From Streptococcus mitis (GTDB lineage: Bacteria > Bacillota > Bacilli > Lactobacillales > Streptococcaceae): DNA of 64,000 nt. How positions within the stretch are numbered: position 1 is the stretch's first letter; every line of letters begins with the position of its first letter. Location: NCBI RefSeq assembly GCF_901542415.1, contig NZ_CABEHV010000004.1:186001-250000 (forward strand), given 5' to 3'. The notes under the pieces are model-generated. The model was given only the letters and a program-made list of their open reading frames with translations. It was not told the origin of the DNA and searched no databases. Below are positions 51,661 through 64,000 of the stretch, one piece after another. The translations under genes were made by a program, and so were the position numbers.

Positions 51661-53223
51661 ATGAGCAACATTTCAACTGATTTGCAAGATGTAGAAAAAA
51701 TCATCGTATTGGACTATGGTAGCCAATACAACCAGCTGATTTCACGCCGTATCCGTGAGATTGGTGTTTTTTCAGAACTAAAGAGCCATAAAATTTCAGC
51801 TGCTGAAGTTCGTGAAATCAATCCGGTAGGAATCATCCTTTCAGGTGGTCCAAACTCTGTATACGAAGATGGTTCATTCGATATTGACCCAGAAATTTTC
51901 GAACTTGGAATTCCAATTTTGGGAATCTGTTATGGTATGCAGTTGTTGACCCATAAACTTGGAGGAAAAGTTGTTCCTGCAGGTGATGCTGGAAATCGTG
52001 AATATGGTCAATCAACCCTAACTCACACACCATCAGCTCTTTTTGAATCAACACCTGATGAGCAGACTGTTTTGATGAGCCATGGTGATGCAGTTACTGA
52101 GATTCCTGCTGACTTTGTTCGTACAGGTACATCAGCTGACTGCCCATACGCAGCCATCGAAAACCCAGATAAACACATTTACGGTATCCAATTCCACCCA
52201 GAAGTTCGTCATTCTGTATACGGAAATGATATCCTTCGTAACTTTGCCCTTAACATTTGTAAGGCTAAAGGTGATTGGTCAATGGATAACTTTATTGATA
52301 TGCAGATCAAAAAAATCCGTGAAACAGTTGGAGATAAACGTGTCCTTCTTGGCCTATCAGGTGGAGTTGACTCATCTGTAGTTGGAGTTCTTCTCCAAAA
52401 GGCTATTGGCGATCAATTGATCTGTATCTTTGTAGACCACGGTCTTCTTCGTAAAGGAGAAGCAGACCAAGTTATGGACATGCTTGGTGGTAAGTTTGGT
52501 TTGAATATCGTCAAAGCAGACGCTGCTAAACGTTTCCTTGACAAACTTGCTGGCGTTTCTGACCCTGAGCAAAAACGTAAAATCATCGGTAATGAATTTG
52601 TGTATGTATTCGATGACGAAGCAAGCAAGCTCAAAGATGTGAAATTCCTTGCTCAAGGTACCTTATATACAGACGTTATCGAGTCTGGTACAGATACAGC
52701 TCAAACTATCAAGTCACACCACAACGTGGGTGGTCTTCCAGAAGACATGCAGTTTGAATTGATCGAACCACTCAACACTCTCTATAAAGACGAAGTTCGT
52801 GCTCTTGGTACAGAGCTTGGTATGCCAGACCATATCGTATGGCGCCAACCATTCCCAGGACCAGGCCTTGCTATCCGTGTCATGGGAGAAATTACTGAAG
52901 AGAAACTAGAGACTGTTCGTGAGTCAGACGCTATTCTGCGTGAGGAAATTGCCAAAGCTGGCCTTGACCGCGATATTTGGCAATATTTCACTGTTAACAC
53001 AGGCGTTCGCTCAGTTGGGGTTATGGGTGACGGTCGTACTTATGACTACACGATTGCAATCCGTGCTATTACCTCTATCGATGGTATGACAGCTGACTTT
53101 GCAAAGATTCCTTGGGAAGTTCTTCAAAAGATTTCTGTACGTATCGTAAACGAAGTAGACCATGTTAACCGCATCGTCTACGATATTACAAGTAAACCAC
53201 CTGCAACAGTTGAGTGGGAATAG
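51661..53223 (+). CDS. guaA: GMP synthase (glutamine-hydrolysing)
   Basis: A 520-residue protein. The class I amidotransferase domain has [12 protein letters not shown], catalytic Cys in [12 protein letters not shown] and the His-Glu pair in [10 protein letters not shown]. The PP-loop [17 protein letters not shown] (about residue 232) and the C-terminal dimerisation domain ([15 protein letters not shown]) are complete. It converts XMP to GMP. AGAAAGGA precedes the start. Confidence 0.97.
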   Translation: MSNISTDLQDVEKIIVLDYGSQYNQLISRRIREIGVFSELKSHKISAAEVREINPVGIILSGGPNSVYEDGSFDIDPEIFELGIPILGICYGMQLLTHKLGGKVVPAGDAGNREYGQSTLTHTPSALFESTPDEQTVLMSHGDAVTEIPADFVRTGTSADCPYAAIENPDKHIYGIQFHPEVRHSVYGNDILRNFALNICKAKGDWSMDNFIDMQIKKIRETVGDKRVLLGLSGGVDSSVVGVLLQKAIGDQLICIFVDHGLLRKGEADQVMDMLGGKFGLNIVKADAAKRFLDKLAGVSDPEQKRKIIGNEFVYVFDDEASKLKDVKFLAQGTLYTDVIESGTDTAQTIKSHHNVGGLPEDMQFELIEPLNTLYKDEVRALGTELGMPDHIVWRQPFPGPGLAIRVMGEITEEKLETVRESDAILREEIAKAGLDRDIWQYFTVNTGVRSVGVMGDGRTYDYTIAIRAITSIDGMTADFAKIPWEVLQKISVRIVNEVDHVNRIVYDITSKPPATVEWE

Positions 53224-53256
53224 TCATCTAAGGACTAATTTATGTAGTTTAACGAG

Positions 53257-53282
53257 CCAGTATCTTTGAATACTGGTTTTTT
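53257..53282 (+). terminator. Intrinsic terminator of guaA
   Basis: CCAGTAT (53257-53263), loop CTTTGA, ATACTGG (53270-53276), then six T residues. Confidence 0.88.
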
Positions 53283-53346
53283 ACTTTATCTAGATTTTTG
53301 ATTACTTGTTAAAACTGGGTGAATTTTCGATAGTTTATCAGCCATT

Positions 53347-53481
53347 ATGAAAATCAAAGATCAAGCTAGGAAGGCAGCAGAAGGTTGCTCAAAGCACTAC
53401 TTTAAGGTTGTAGATAAGACTGACGAATATATAATCCAAGGTGAAGCTGACCTGGTTTGAAGAGATTTTTGAAGAGTATTA
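53347..53481. repeat. BOX element (degenerate)
   Basis: ATGAAAATCAAAGATCAAG at the left, a central GGTTGCTCAAAGCACTACTT unit and TGGTTTGAAGAGATTTTTGA at the right correspond to the boxA, boxB and boxC parts of streptococcal BOX repeats. The interval 53283-53589 holds only this repeat and the upstream region of the U32 gene. Confidence 0.75.
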
Positions 53482-53589
53482 AAAGATTAGAATTGTCAAA
53501 ACAATCTGTCTAGGCTTGATTTTATGGTTTATTTACTATAAAATGAGAAGGAAAAACGTCAAACTTTTATATTGCAAATAGGAGAAAAC

Positions 53590-54876
53590 ATGACAAAAAC
53601 ATTAAAACGTCCTGAGGTATTATCACCTGCAGGGACTTTAGAGAAGCTAAAAGTGGCTGTTCAGTATGGAGCAGACGCTGTCTTTATCGGTGGTCAGGCC
53701 TATGGTCTTCGCAGCCGTGCCGGAAACTTTACCTTTGAACAAATGGAAGAAGGTGTCCAGTTTGCGGCCAAGTATGGGGCTAAGGTCTATGTAGCTGCCA
53801 ACATGGTTATGCACGAAGGAAATGAAGCTGGTGCTGGTGAGTGGTTCCGTAAACTGCGTGATATCGGGATTGCAGCAGTTATCGTATCTGACCCAGCCTT
53901 GATTATGATTGCAGCGACTGAAGCACCGGGTCTTGAAATTCACCTCTCTACTCAAGCCAGTGCCACTAACTATGAAACTCTTGAGTTCTGGAAAGAATTG
54001 GGCTTGACGCGTGTCGTTTTGGCGCGTGAGGTTTCGATGGAAGAATTGGCAGAAATCCGCAAACGTACAGATGTTGAGATTGAAGCTTTTGTACATGGAG
54101 CCATGTGTATTTCTTACTCTGGTCGTTGCACTCTTTCAAACCACATGAGTATGCGTGATGCCAACCGTGGGGGTTGTTCACAATCTTGTCGTTGGAAATA
54201 CGACCTTTACGACATGCCATTTGGTCAAGAACGCAAGAGCTTGAAGGGTGAAATTCCTGAAGAATTTTCAATGTCAGCCGTTGATATGTCTATGATTGAC
54301 CATATTCCAGATATGATTGAAAATGGTGTAGACAGTCTTAAGATTGAAGGACGTATGAAGTCTATTCACTACGTATCAACAGTAACCAACTGCTACAAGG
54401 CGGCTGTTGATGCTTATCTAGAAAGTCCAGAAAAATTTGAATCTATCAAACAAGATTTGGTGGACGAGATGTGGAAGGTTGCCCAACGTGAATTAGCAAC
54501 AGGTTTCTACTACGGTACACCATCTGAAAATGAGCAGTTATTTGGTGCTCGTCGTAAAATTCCTGAGTATAAGTTTGTCGCTGAAGTCGTTTCTTATGAT
54601 GATGCGACACAAACAGCAACCATTCGTCAACGGAATGTCATTAACGAGGGGGACCAAGTTGAGTTTTATGGCCCAGGTTTCCGTCATTTTGAAACTTATA
54701 TTGAAGATTTGCACGATGCTAAAGGCAATAAAATTGACCGCGCACCAAATCCAATGGAACTCTTGACTATTAAGGTGCCTCAACCTGTTCAAGCAGGAGA
54801 CATGGTTCGTGCATTAAAAGAAGGTCTTATCAATCTTTATAAGGAAGATGGAACCAGCGTCACAGTTCGAGCTTAA
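53590..54876 (+). CDS. U32 family peptidase-like protein (TrhP/RlhA-related)
   Basis: A 428-residue protein. ATG 53590 after AATAGGAGAAAAC is preferred over ATG 53572. VLSPAGTLEKLKVAVQYGADAV begins the barrel. The family pattern is ISYSGRCTLSNHMSMRDAN followed by GGCSQSCRWKYD, whose Cys residues may bind an iron-sulfur cluster, then SLKIEGRMKSIHYV. Relatives are involved in tRNA/rRNA hydroxylation rather than proteolysis; the exact role here is unproven. Confidence 0.92.
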   Translation: MTKTLKRPEVLSPAGTLEKLKVAVQYGADAVFIGGQAYGLRSRAGNFTFEQMEEGVQFAAKYGAKVYVAANMVMHEGNEAGAGEWFRKLRDIGIAAVIVSDPALIMIAATEAPGLEIHLSTQASATNYETLEFWKELGLTRVVLAREVSMEELAEIRKRTDVEIEAFVHGAMCISYSGRCTLSNHMSMRDANRGGCSQSCRWKYDLYDMPFGQERKSLKGEIPEEFSMSAVDMSMIDHIPDMIENGVDSLKIEGRMKSIHYVSTVTNCYKAAVDAYLESPEKFESIKQDLVDEMWKVAQRELATGFYYGTPSENEQLFGARRKIPEYKFVAEVVSYDDATQTATIRQRNVINEGDQVEFYGPGFRHFETYIEDLHDAKGNKIDRAPNPMELLTIKVPQPVQAGDMVRALKEGLINLYKEDGTSVTVRA

Positions 54877-54968
54877 GAAGCATGAAGGAAATGAATGATT
54901 TCTGGTTGCTTTCCCTTTAATTCTTCTTACTAAAAGAGCATTAGGTTAAAGAAAATATATTAATTTCC

Positions 54969-54994
54969 ATCCGAGATTTCATCTCGGATTTTTT
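54969..54994 (+). terminator. Intrinsic terminator of the U32 gene
   Basis: ATCCGAGAT (54969-54977), loop TTC, ATCTCGGAT (54981-54989), then TTTTT. The 130 bases after it hold only the atp promoter region. Confidence 0.88.
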
Positions 54995-55127
54995 CAATAT
55001 TTTTCAGAAATCTCTAGATAATGGTCGGATTTATTACAAGTTTTTTCCAAAGTTTTCTATATAATAGGCTTAAAAATAGTAAAATTGTAAATAATTTTCA
55101 TTAAACGCTTTCAATGTTAGTAAAAAG

Positions 55128-55156
55128 TTGACAAATCCAATTTTTAGGACTAAACT
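55128..55156 (+). promoter_or_regulatory. Promoter of the atp operon
   Basis: TTGACA (55128-55133), a 17-bp spacer, TAAACT (55151-55156), about 35 bases before atpE. Confidence 0.75.
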
Positions 55157-55191
55157 AAGTAAGTAAATTTTAATTAAAAGGAGAATTCGTC

Positions 55192-55392
55192 ATGAATTTA
55201 ACATTTTTCGGTCTATGTCTTGCCTGTATGGGTGTATCTCTTGGTGAAGGTATGTTGATGAACGGTTTGTTGAAATCAGTTGCTCGCCAACCAGATATCA
55301 TCTCAGAACTACGTAGTTTGATGATCCTAGGGGTTGCCTTTATTGAAGGTACTTTCTTTGTTACTCTTGTCTTTTCATTTATCATCAAATAA
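55192..55392 (+). CDS. atpE: F-ATP synthase c subunit
   Basis: A 66-residue double-helix hairpin. The first helix ([22 protein letters not shown]) leads to the polar loop SVARQPD, and the second helix carries the proton-binding Glu52 in [11 protein letters not shown]. It forms the rotor ring. Short c subunits and gene order EBF are typical of streptococci. Variation at this protein determines optochin response in pneumococci. Confidence 0.96.
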   Translation: MNLTFFGLCLACMGVSLGEGMLMNGLLKSVARQPDIISELRSLMILGVAFIEGTFFVTLVFSFIIK

Positions 55393-55425
55393 AAGAAGTA
55401 TAAATTGAAAAAGGGAGGATTTTAG

Positions 55426-56136
55426 ATGGAAGAAAGTATTAATCCAACCATCAATATTGGTCCTGTTACCTTTAATTTAACCATAGTAGTTTTGACTTTG
55501 TTGACTGTAGCACTTATTTTTGGCTTTATTTATTGGGCAACTCGAAATATGACTTTGAGACCCACAGGAAAACAAAATGTATTAGAGTATTTATTTGATT
55601 TTGTTGTTGGATTTACAAAATCAAACCTTGGTCCAATGATAAAGGATTATTCTCTCTTTTATTTCTGTCTATTCCTATTTATGGCCATTGCAAATAATAT
55701 TGGCTTAATGGCTAGAATTCAGACTACAGATGGTGTAAATCTTTGGACCTCACCAACAGCAAATTTGTCATTTGACTTGGTCTTGTCTTTTACAATTATC
55801 TTAATGACTCACGTAGAAGGAATTCGTCGTCGTGGAATCAAAAAGTATTTAAAAGCATTTGTAACACCAGGTTTTATGACACCAATGAATCTCTTAGAAG
55901 AAGTTACCAATCTCCTTTCACTTGCATTGCGGGTCTTTGGTAATATCTTTGCAGGGGAAGTGATGGCAAGTATGTTAGTCCTACTTTCTCATCAGGCCTT
56001 CTATTGGTATCCTATTGCTTTTGGAACAAATCTAATCTGGACTGCATTTTCTGTTTTTATTTCTTGTGTACAAGCATATGTATTTACATTGTTATCTTCA
56101 ATGTACCTAGGAAATAAAATTAATGATGAAGAATAG
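55426..56136 (+). CDS. atpB: F-ATP synthase a subunit
   Basis: A 236-residue membrane protein with about six spans. The functional Arg lies in [16 protein letters not shown] (about residue 170), and [24 protein letters not shown] C-terminal helices contact the ring. It forms the proton half-channels. ATG follows AGGGAGG. Confidence 0.95.
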   Translation: MEESINPTINIGPVTFNLTIVVLTLLTVALIFGFIYWATRNMTLRPTGKQNVLEYLFDFVVGFTKSNLGPMIKDYSLFYFCLFLFMAIANNIGLMARIQTTDGVNLWTSPTANLSFDLVLSFTIILMTHVEGIRRRGIKKYLKAFVTPGFMTPMNLLEEVTNLLSLALRVFGNIFAGEVMASMLVLLSHQAFYWYPIAFGTNLIWTAFSVFISCVQAYVFTLLSSMYLGNKINDEE

Positions 56137-56149
56137 AAAGGAGTAGTTT

Positions 56150-56643
56150 ATGAATGTAACAGTAGGTGAATTACTTGGTGATTTTATACTAATCGCTGGT
56201 TCCTTTATTCTCTTGCTAGTCTTGGTTAAGAAATACGCTTGGTCAAATTTGACTAGCATTTTCGAACAAAGAGCAGAAAAAATTGCAGCAGATATTGACG
56301 GAGCTGAACAAGCACGTCAAAAAGCAGAAGTATTGGCTCAGAAACGCGAAGATGAATTGGCTGGTAGCCGTAAAGAAGCTAAGACAATCATTGAGAATGC
56401 GAAAGAAACAGCTGAGAAAAGCAAAGCTAGTATTTTAGCAGATGCTAAGCTAGAAGCAGGACGCTTGAAAGAAAAAGCGAACCAAGAAATTGCTCAAAAT
56501 AAAGCTGAAGCTTTACAAAGCGTTAAGGGTGAGGTAGCAGATTTGACAATCAGCTTGGCTGGTAAAATCATCTCACAAAACCTTGACGGTCATGCCCATA
56601 AAGAACTCATTGATCAGTATATCGATCAGTTAGGAGAAGCTTA

Positions 56644-56644
<1 letters not shown>
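56150..56644 (+). CDS. atpF: F-ATP synthase b subunit
   Basis: A 164-residue protein. One N-terminal membrane helix ([20 protein letters not shown]) is followed by a long polar coiled coil rich in Ala, Lys and Glu ([19 protein letters not shown]). It forms the peripheral stalk. Confidence 0.96.
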
Positions 56645-58700
<2,056 letters not shown>

Positions 58701-58715
58701 GAATAGAGGTGTCAG

Positions 58716-59594
58716 ATGGCAGTATCTCTAAATGATATTAAAACAAAAATCGCCTCAACAAAAAATACGAGTCAAATCACTAATGCCATGCAAATGGTAT
58801 CGGCTGCTAAGCTAGGACGCTCTGAAGAAGCAGCTCGTAACTTCCAAGTTTATGCTCAGAAAGTGCGTAAACTTTTGACAGATATTCTTCATGGTAATGG
58901 AGCTGGTGGTTCAACCAATCCGATGTTGATTAGCCGTCCTGTGAAGAAGACAGGCTATATCGTCATTACTTCAGATCGCGGTTTGGTTGGAGGTTATAAT
59001 TCTTCTATTCTGAAAGCCGTTATGGAGTTGAAGGAAGAATACCATCCAGATGGTCAAGGTTTTGAAATGATCTGTATCGGTGGAATGGGAGCTGATTTCT
59101 TTAAGGCTCGTGGTATTCAACCACTTTATGAACTACGTGGCTTGGCAGATCAACCAAGCTTTGATGAAGTCCGTAAGATTATTTCAAAAACTGTTGAAAT
59201 GTACCAAAATGAACTATTTGATGAACTCTATGTCTGCTACAACCACCATGTCAATACGCTAACCAGTCAAATGCGTGTGGAACAAATGCTTCCAATTGTT
59301 GACTTGGATCCAAATGAAGCGGATGACAGTTACAGCTTGACCTTTGAATTGGAAACTAGCCGAGAAGAAATTTTGGAGCAGTTGTTGCCTCAGTTTGCAG
59401 AAAGTATGATTTATGGTGCTATTATCGACGCTAAGACAGCTGAAAATGCTGCGGGTATGACAGCCATGCAAACAGCGACAGATAATGCTAAGAAAGTCAT
59501 TAATGATTTGACAATTCAGTATAACCGTGCCAGACAGGCGGCGATTACACAAGAAATTACAGAAATCGTAGCAGGAGCTAGTGCCTTAGAATAG
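58716..59594 (+). CDS. atpG: F-ATP synthase gamma subunit
   Basis: A 292-residue protein. The N-terminal helix [20 protein letters not shown] and the C-terminal helix [20 protein letters not shown] form the rotating coiled coil. [16 protein letters not shown] is the conserved core. Unusually, 191 bases with a BOX element separate it from atpD. Confidence 0.97.
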   Translation: MAVSLNDIKTKIASTKNTSQITNAMQMVSAAKLGRSEEAARNFQVYAQKVRKLLTDILHGNGAGGSTNPMLISRPVKKTGYIVITSDRGLVGGYNSSILKAVMELKEEYHPDGQGFEMICIGGMGADFFKARGIQPLYELRGLADQPSFDEVRKIISKTVEMYQNELFDELYVCYNHHVNTLTSQMRVEQMLPIVDLDPNEADDSYSLTFELETSREEILEQLLPQFAESMIYGAIIDAKTAENAAGMTAMQTATDNAKKVINDLTIQYNRARQAAITQEITEIVAGASALE

Positions 59595-59624
59595 GCTCTA
59601 GTCCAGCTCGTATGAAAATGAACT

Positions 59625-59732
59625 TATACTCAATGAAAATCAAAGAGCAAAGTAGGAAGCTAGCCGCAGGCTGTACTTGAGTACGGTAAGGCGACGCTGA
59701 TGTGGTTTGAATTTGATTTTCGAAGAGTATTA
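59625..59732. repeat. BOX element (boxA-boxC, no boxB) between atpG and atpD
   Basis: TATACTCAATGAAAATCAAAG at the left and TTTTCGAAGAGTATTA at the right form the imperfect inverted ends. The centre contains CTAGCCGCAGGCTGTACTTG, and there is no boxB repeat. It can fold as one long hairpin in the atp mRNA. Confidence 0.85.
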
Positions 59733-59776
59733 GGACCTAGTTGAACTAGGAACCGACAGTATCTTATATAGAATAG

Positions 59777-61192
<1,416 letters not shown>

Positions 61193-61202
61193 GAGGTGAT
61201 CT

Positions 61203-61622
61203 ATGGCTCAGTTAACTGTCCAGATCGTGACACCAGATGGTCTCGTCTATGATCACCATGCCAGCTTTGTATCAGTTCGAACTCTGGATGGTGAGATGGG
61301 AATCTTGCCACGACATGAAAATATGATTGCAGTTTTAGCAGTTGATGAGGTTAAGGTTAAACGTGTAGATGATGAAAATCACGTGAACTGGATTGCAGTG
61401 AACGGAGGCGTTATCGAAGTTGCTAATGGTGTTATCACAATCGTTGCTGACTCTGCAGAACGGGCTCGTGATATCGACGTTAGTCGTGCAGAACGTGCCA
61501 AACTTCGAGCAGAGCGTGAAATTGAAGAAGCACAAGACAAACACTTGATTGACCAAGAACGTCGTGCGAAGATTGCACTGCAACGTGCCATTAACCGTAT
61601 TAATGTCGGAAATAGACTATAA
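61203..61622 (+). CDS. atpC: F-ATP synthase epsilon subunit
   Basis: A 139-residue protein. The N-terminal beta barrel ([37 protein letters not shown]) and the C-terminal helix pair ([19 protein letters not shown]) are complete. It couples and inhibits the rotor. Confidence 0.96.
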   Translation: MAQLTVQIVTPDGLVYDHHASFVSVRTLDGEMGILPRHENMIAVLAVDEVKVKRVDDENHVNWIAVNGGVIEVANGVITIVADSAERARDIDVSRAERAKLRAEREIEEAQDKHLIDQERRAKIALQRAINRINVGNRL

Positions 61623-61628
61623 GAAAAA

Positions 61629-61658
61629 AATGAACTTGAGTTACCAAGTTCATTTTTT
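61629..61658 (+). terminator. Intrinsic terminator of the atp operon
   Basis: AATGAACTTG (61629-61638), loop AGTTAC, CAAGTTCATT (61645-61654), then T residues. Confidence 0.88.
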
Positions 61659-61666
61659 ATGTTTTC

Positions 61667-62680
61667 TTAAGGGGCAAAACTGATGCAGACTGCTTCTGGG
61701 ACATGGAAGTCATTAGAAAGTTCTGCTAGACGTCCAGATTCAGAATTGCGTTTAAAGACAGTTGCATTGTCAGAGTCCTGATGGACAGCAATAAGGAATT
61801 CTTGATCTGGTGTCAAATCAAAATCACGTGGAGTCTGACCATGTGTCGGAACGATTTCTAACAACTCTAGGCTACCGTCCGCAAGAATTGTATATACTGC
61901 GATAGAATCATGACCACGGTTAGAAGCGTAGAGGTATTTACCATCTTTAGAGAGACGAATAGCAGCAGTACCATTAAAGCCTTCATAACCGTCTGGTAGA
62001 GTTGAAATGACTTGCATGCGTTCAAATTCGCCAACACCATCGTAGATTAGAACCTCGATAGTGCTATTGAGTTCACAAATGAGATAAGCAATTTTATAAT
62101 GGTTATGGAAAATAATATGGCGTGAGCCTGCTCCTGGCTGGCTATGATAGGTATAGAGCTTAGATAATTTTCCTTCTGAATCAAGATCGTAAGTAATTAC
62201 TTGGTCAGTACCCAAGTCGCAGGTCACTAGATAGTGGTCAGGTGTTAAATCTGTATAGTGAACATGTGGAGAAGCTTGATTTTCATGTGGACCTTGGCCA
62301 CTGTGTTGATCAACATCACTAAGTAGAAGATAACCATCTTCCTGACGTTTATAAACAAGGACTTGTCCCTTGTGGTAGTTGGCAGCATATACCAAATCAC
62401 GCTTTTCATCCACAGCAACATAACAGTGGGGAGCTCCTTCTTCAACGACATGATTTAATAAAGTCCCGTCAGTTTGATAGGCTGCGACTCCCCCCTTATC
62501 GTCTTGACTACCAACGGTGTATAAATGTTGGTGCTGGTCAAAGGCAAGGTAGGTCGGACTTGGCTCAGGTGCAAAAAGTTCTAGATTTGAAAGCTGACCA
62601 GTTTCTGTATCAAAGTCAGCCTTGTAAATCCCTTGGGAAGTCCGACGTGTATAAGTTCCAAAATAAACAGTTTCTTTCAT
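61667..62680 (-). CDS. Lactonase-family seven-bladed propeller (6-phosphogluconolactonase-like)
   Basis: A 337-residue protein. The minus-strand ATG ending at 62680 follows AGAGGTAAAG, so the longer frame to 62731 is not used. YFGTYTRRTSQGIYKADFD begins the propeller; HYTDLTPDHYLVTCDLGTDQ, PGAGSRHIIFH and THGQTPRDFDLTPDQEFL are lactonase/YkgB-PgL motifs. It probably hydrolyses 6-phosphogluconolactone in the oxidative pentose phosphate route; the substrate is by family only. Confidence 0.9.
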   Translation of the reverse strand: MKETVYFGTYTRRTSQGIYKADFDTETGQLSNLELFAPEPSPTYLAFDQHQHLYTVGSQDDKGGVAAYQTDGTLLNHVVEEGAPHCYVAVDEKRDLVYAANYHKGQVLVYKRQEDGYLLLSDVDQHSGQGPHENQASPHVHYTDLTPDHYLVTCDLGTDQVITYDLDSEGKLSKLYTYHSQPGAGSRHIIFHNHYKIAYLICELNSTIEVLIYDGVGEFERMQVISTLPDGYEGFNGTAAIRLSKDGKYLYASNRGHDSIAVYTILADGSLELLEIVPTHGQTPRDFDLTPDQEFLIAVHQDSDNATVFKRNSESGRLAELSNDFHVPEAVCISFAP

Positions 62681-62836
62681 AACTTTACCTCTATATAAAG
62701 ATAAGACTATTATATCACAAAAATAAGCCAATTAAAGACATCCAATTAGATGTAAGCACTTTAAAAAAATAATTGATTGGTTTTTTGAAAAATATAATAA
62801 TATTGAAATTGTTTTCCTTACTTTTCTTCTTAAAAG

Positions 62837-62845
62837 TGCTATAAT
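62837..62845 (+). promoter_or_regulatory. Extended -10 promoter of the oligopeptide-binding gene
   Basis: TGCTATAAT, an extended -10 element, about 30 bases before the start codon. The -35 region is weak. Confidence 0.55.
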
Positions 62846-62875
62846 AATCCTATACAAATTGCAAAGGAGTTTTTT

Positions 62876-64000
62876 ATGAAAAAACGTGTTTTCTTAGCAG
62901 CAGGAGTTGCTGTACTCTCGGCAGCTGTTCTAGCAGCGTGTTCATCTGGTAATGGGAATAAGGAAGCAAATAAACCAGTTACTTATGCCTATGTATTTTC
63001 ATCAGATCCTTCGACTCTGGATTATACAGTTTCTGGAAATGTCAGCACTAAACAGGTCACAGGTAACGTTATTGACGGTTTGCTTGAAAATGACCAATAT
63101 GGGAATCTTGTTCCATCAGTTGCAGAAGATTGGACTGTTTCCAAAGATGGTTTGACCTATACCTATAAAATCCGTCAGGGTGTCAAATGGTATACCAATG
63201 AGGGGGAAGAGTATGGTGAAGTCAAGGCTCAAGACTTTGTGACTGGTCTGAAACACGCAGCAGATAAGAAATCAAAGGCTCTTTATCTTGTACAGGATTC
63301 TATCAAAGGATTGGATGACTATGTAAATGGGAAAACAACAGATTTTTCTAGTGTTGGGGTAAAAGCAACTGACGATTATACTGTAGTCTATACTTTGAAT
63401 CATCCAGAATCTTTCTGGAATTCAAAAACAACAATGGGAGTCCTTGCACCAGTTAATGAAGACTTTTTAGCTTCTAAAGGAGATGACTTTGGTAAACCCA
63501 CTGATGTTACGAGCATTCTCTACAACGGTCCTTATCTCCTCAAGGGTCTTACATCTAAGTCTTCTATCGAAATGACCAAAAATCAAAACTACTGGGATAA
63601 ACAAAATGTCTTTATTGATGATATCAAGTTATCCTTCTTTGATGGTCAAGATGCAGACTCTCTAGGACGCGGTTTTGATGAGGGACACTATCCAGCTGCA
63701 CCACTCTTTAAAAACTCTGCTAACTATGAACGTCTAAAAGAAAAATACAAGGATAATATTGTGTATGGTCAACAGCGTGGAGGAGTTTTTTATATCTCAA
63801 CCAATATCGACCGTGTAAATTACAATCACACTGCTAAAACAAGTGATACAGAAAAAACTTCTACTAAGAAAGCCTTGTTAAACAAAGATTTCCGTCAAGC
63901 CTTGGCTTTTGCGGTAGATCGTAAAGCAGGGATCTCTCAAGTATTTGGTGATGAAGTAGGACCTCGTAAGTTACGGACAAGTTTCACTCCTCCAACATTT
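62876..64000 (+). CDS. Oligopeptide-binding lipoprotein (AliA/AliB/AmiA type), 5' part
   Basis: 375 codons to the window end, frame open throughout. ATG follows AAAGGAG. The lipoprotein signal MKKRVFLAAGVAVLSAAVL is followed by the lipobox LAAC (Cys22). The binding domain has YVFSSDPSTLDYTVSG, GNVIDGLLENDQYGN, DGLTYTYKIRQGVKWY and ALLNKDFRQALAFAVDR, close to AliB/AliA of pneumococcus. It binds peptides for import through the Ami permease. Which paralogue it is cannot be decided. Confidence 0.92.
   Translation, partial: MKKRVFLAAGVAVLSAAVLAACSSGNGNKEANKPVTYAYVFSSDPSTLDYTVSGNVSTKQVTGNVIDGLLENDQYGNLVPSVAEDWTVSKDGLTYTYKIRQGVKWYTNEGEEYGEVKAQDFVTGLKHAADKKSKALYLVQDSIKGLDDYVNGKTTDFSSVGVKATDDYTVVYTLNHPESFWNSKTTMGVLAPVNEDFLASKGDDFGKPTDVTSILYNGPYLLKGLTSKSSIEMTKNQNYWDKQNVFIDDIKLSFFDGQDADSLGRGFDEGHYPAAPLFKNSANYERLKEKYKDNIVYGQQRGGVFYISTNIDRVNYNHTAKTSDTEKTSTKKALLNKDFRQALAFAVDRKAGISQVFGDEVGPRKLRTSFTPPTF

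Noticed and set aside
53347-53481. Remnant of a small protein gene after guaA
   Set aside because: The sequence matches the boxA/boxB/boxC layout of BOX repeats, which often show accidental short frames.

Overview
The window looks like the chromosome of a mitis-group Streptococcus (S. mitis/oralis type). The support is a phage endolysin with choline-binding repeats, two BOX-type repeats, a fruRKA operon, an F-ATPase operon in the order EBFHAGDC with a 66-residue c subunit, a thiI/cysteine desulfurase pair and cppA. Species is not resolved; the F-ATPase c subunit differs at several positions from the pneumococcal sequence as I remember it.

Region 1 (1 to about 31490) is the right-hand part of an integrated PBSX-like contractile-tailed prophage; integrase, repressor and replication genes would lie to the left of the window. 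In order it holds early/middle accessory genes (DUF1642, DUF1372, two methyltransferases, YopX), the ArpU-type late regulator, a roughly 1 kb gene-free stretch that looks like one large structured RNA with its own promoter and terminator, then terS-terL-portal-MuF(toxin)-immunity-scaffold-capsid-connectors-sheath-tube-chaperone(frameshift)-tape measure-LysM-baseplate-fibres-holin-CHAP lysin. Two promoter-driven cargo genes follow. The right attachment site appears to be a duplicated 3' end of tmRNA (ssrA). The prophage is probably defective: the tape-measure gene carries an in-frame TGA, and the LysM tail gene is split by an IS1182-family element.

Region 2 (31490-35160): the ssrA terminator, mntH behind a duplicated promoter/operator array, a second identical IS1182-family copy sitting in the loop of the mntH terminator, and tRNA-Ser(GGA) on the minus strand.

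Region 3 (35160-64000) is conserved host DNA: fruR-fruK-fruA; ftsK; a minus-strand DUF6556-like gene; cysteine desulfurase-thiI; an unusual esterase-esterase-ATP-grasp operon; aquaglyceroporin; cppA, a class-C-type serine hydrolase and an EamA transporter; a GntR regulator divergent from guaA; a U32 peptidase-like protein; atpEBFHAGDC with a BOX repeat between atpG and atpD; a minus-strand lactonase; and the 5' part of an oligopeptide-binding lipoprotein gene cut by the window end.

The best candidate for something undescribed is the structured RNA region at about 3597-4600, reminiscent of the giant phage RNAs GOLLD and ROOL, with a tRNA-like element at its 5' end and a T-arm-like element near its 3' end. 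Next are the MuF-linked toxin/immunity pair and the tandem operators of mntH.
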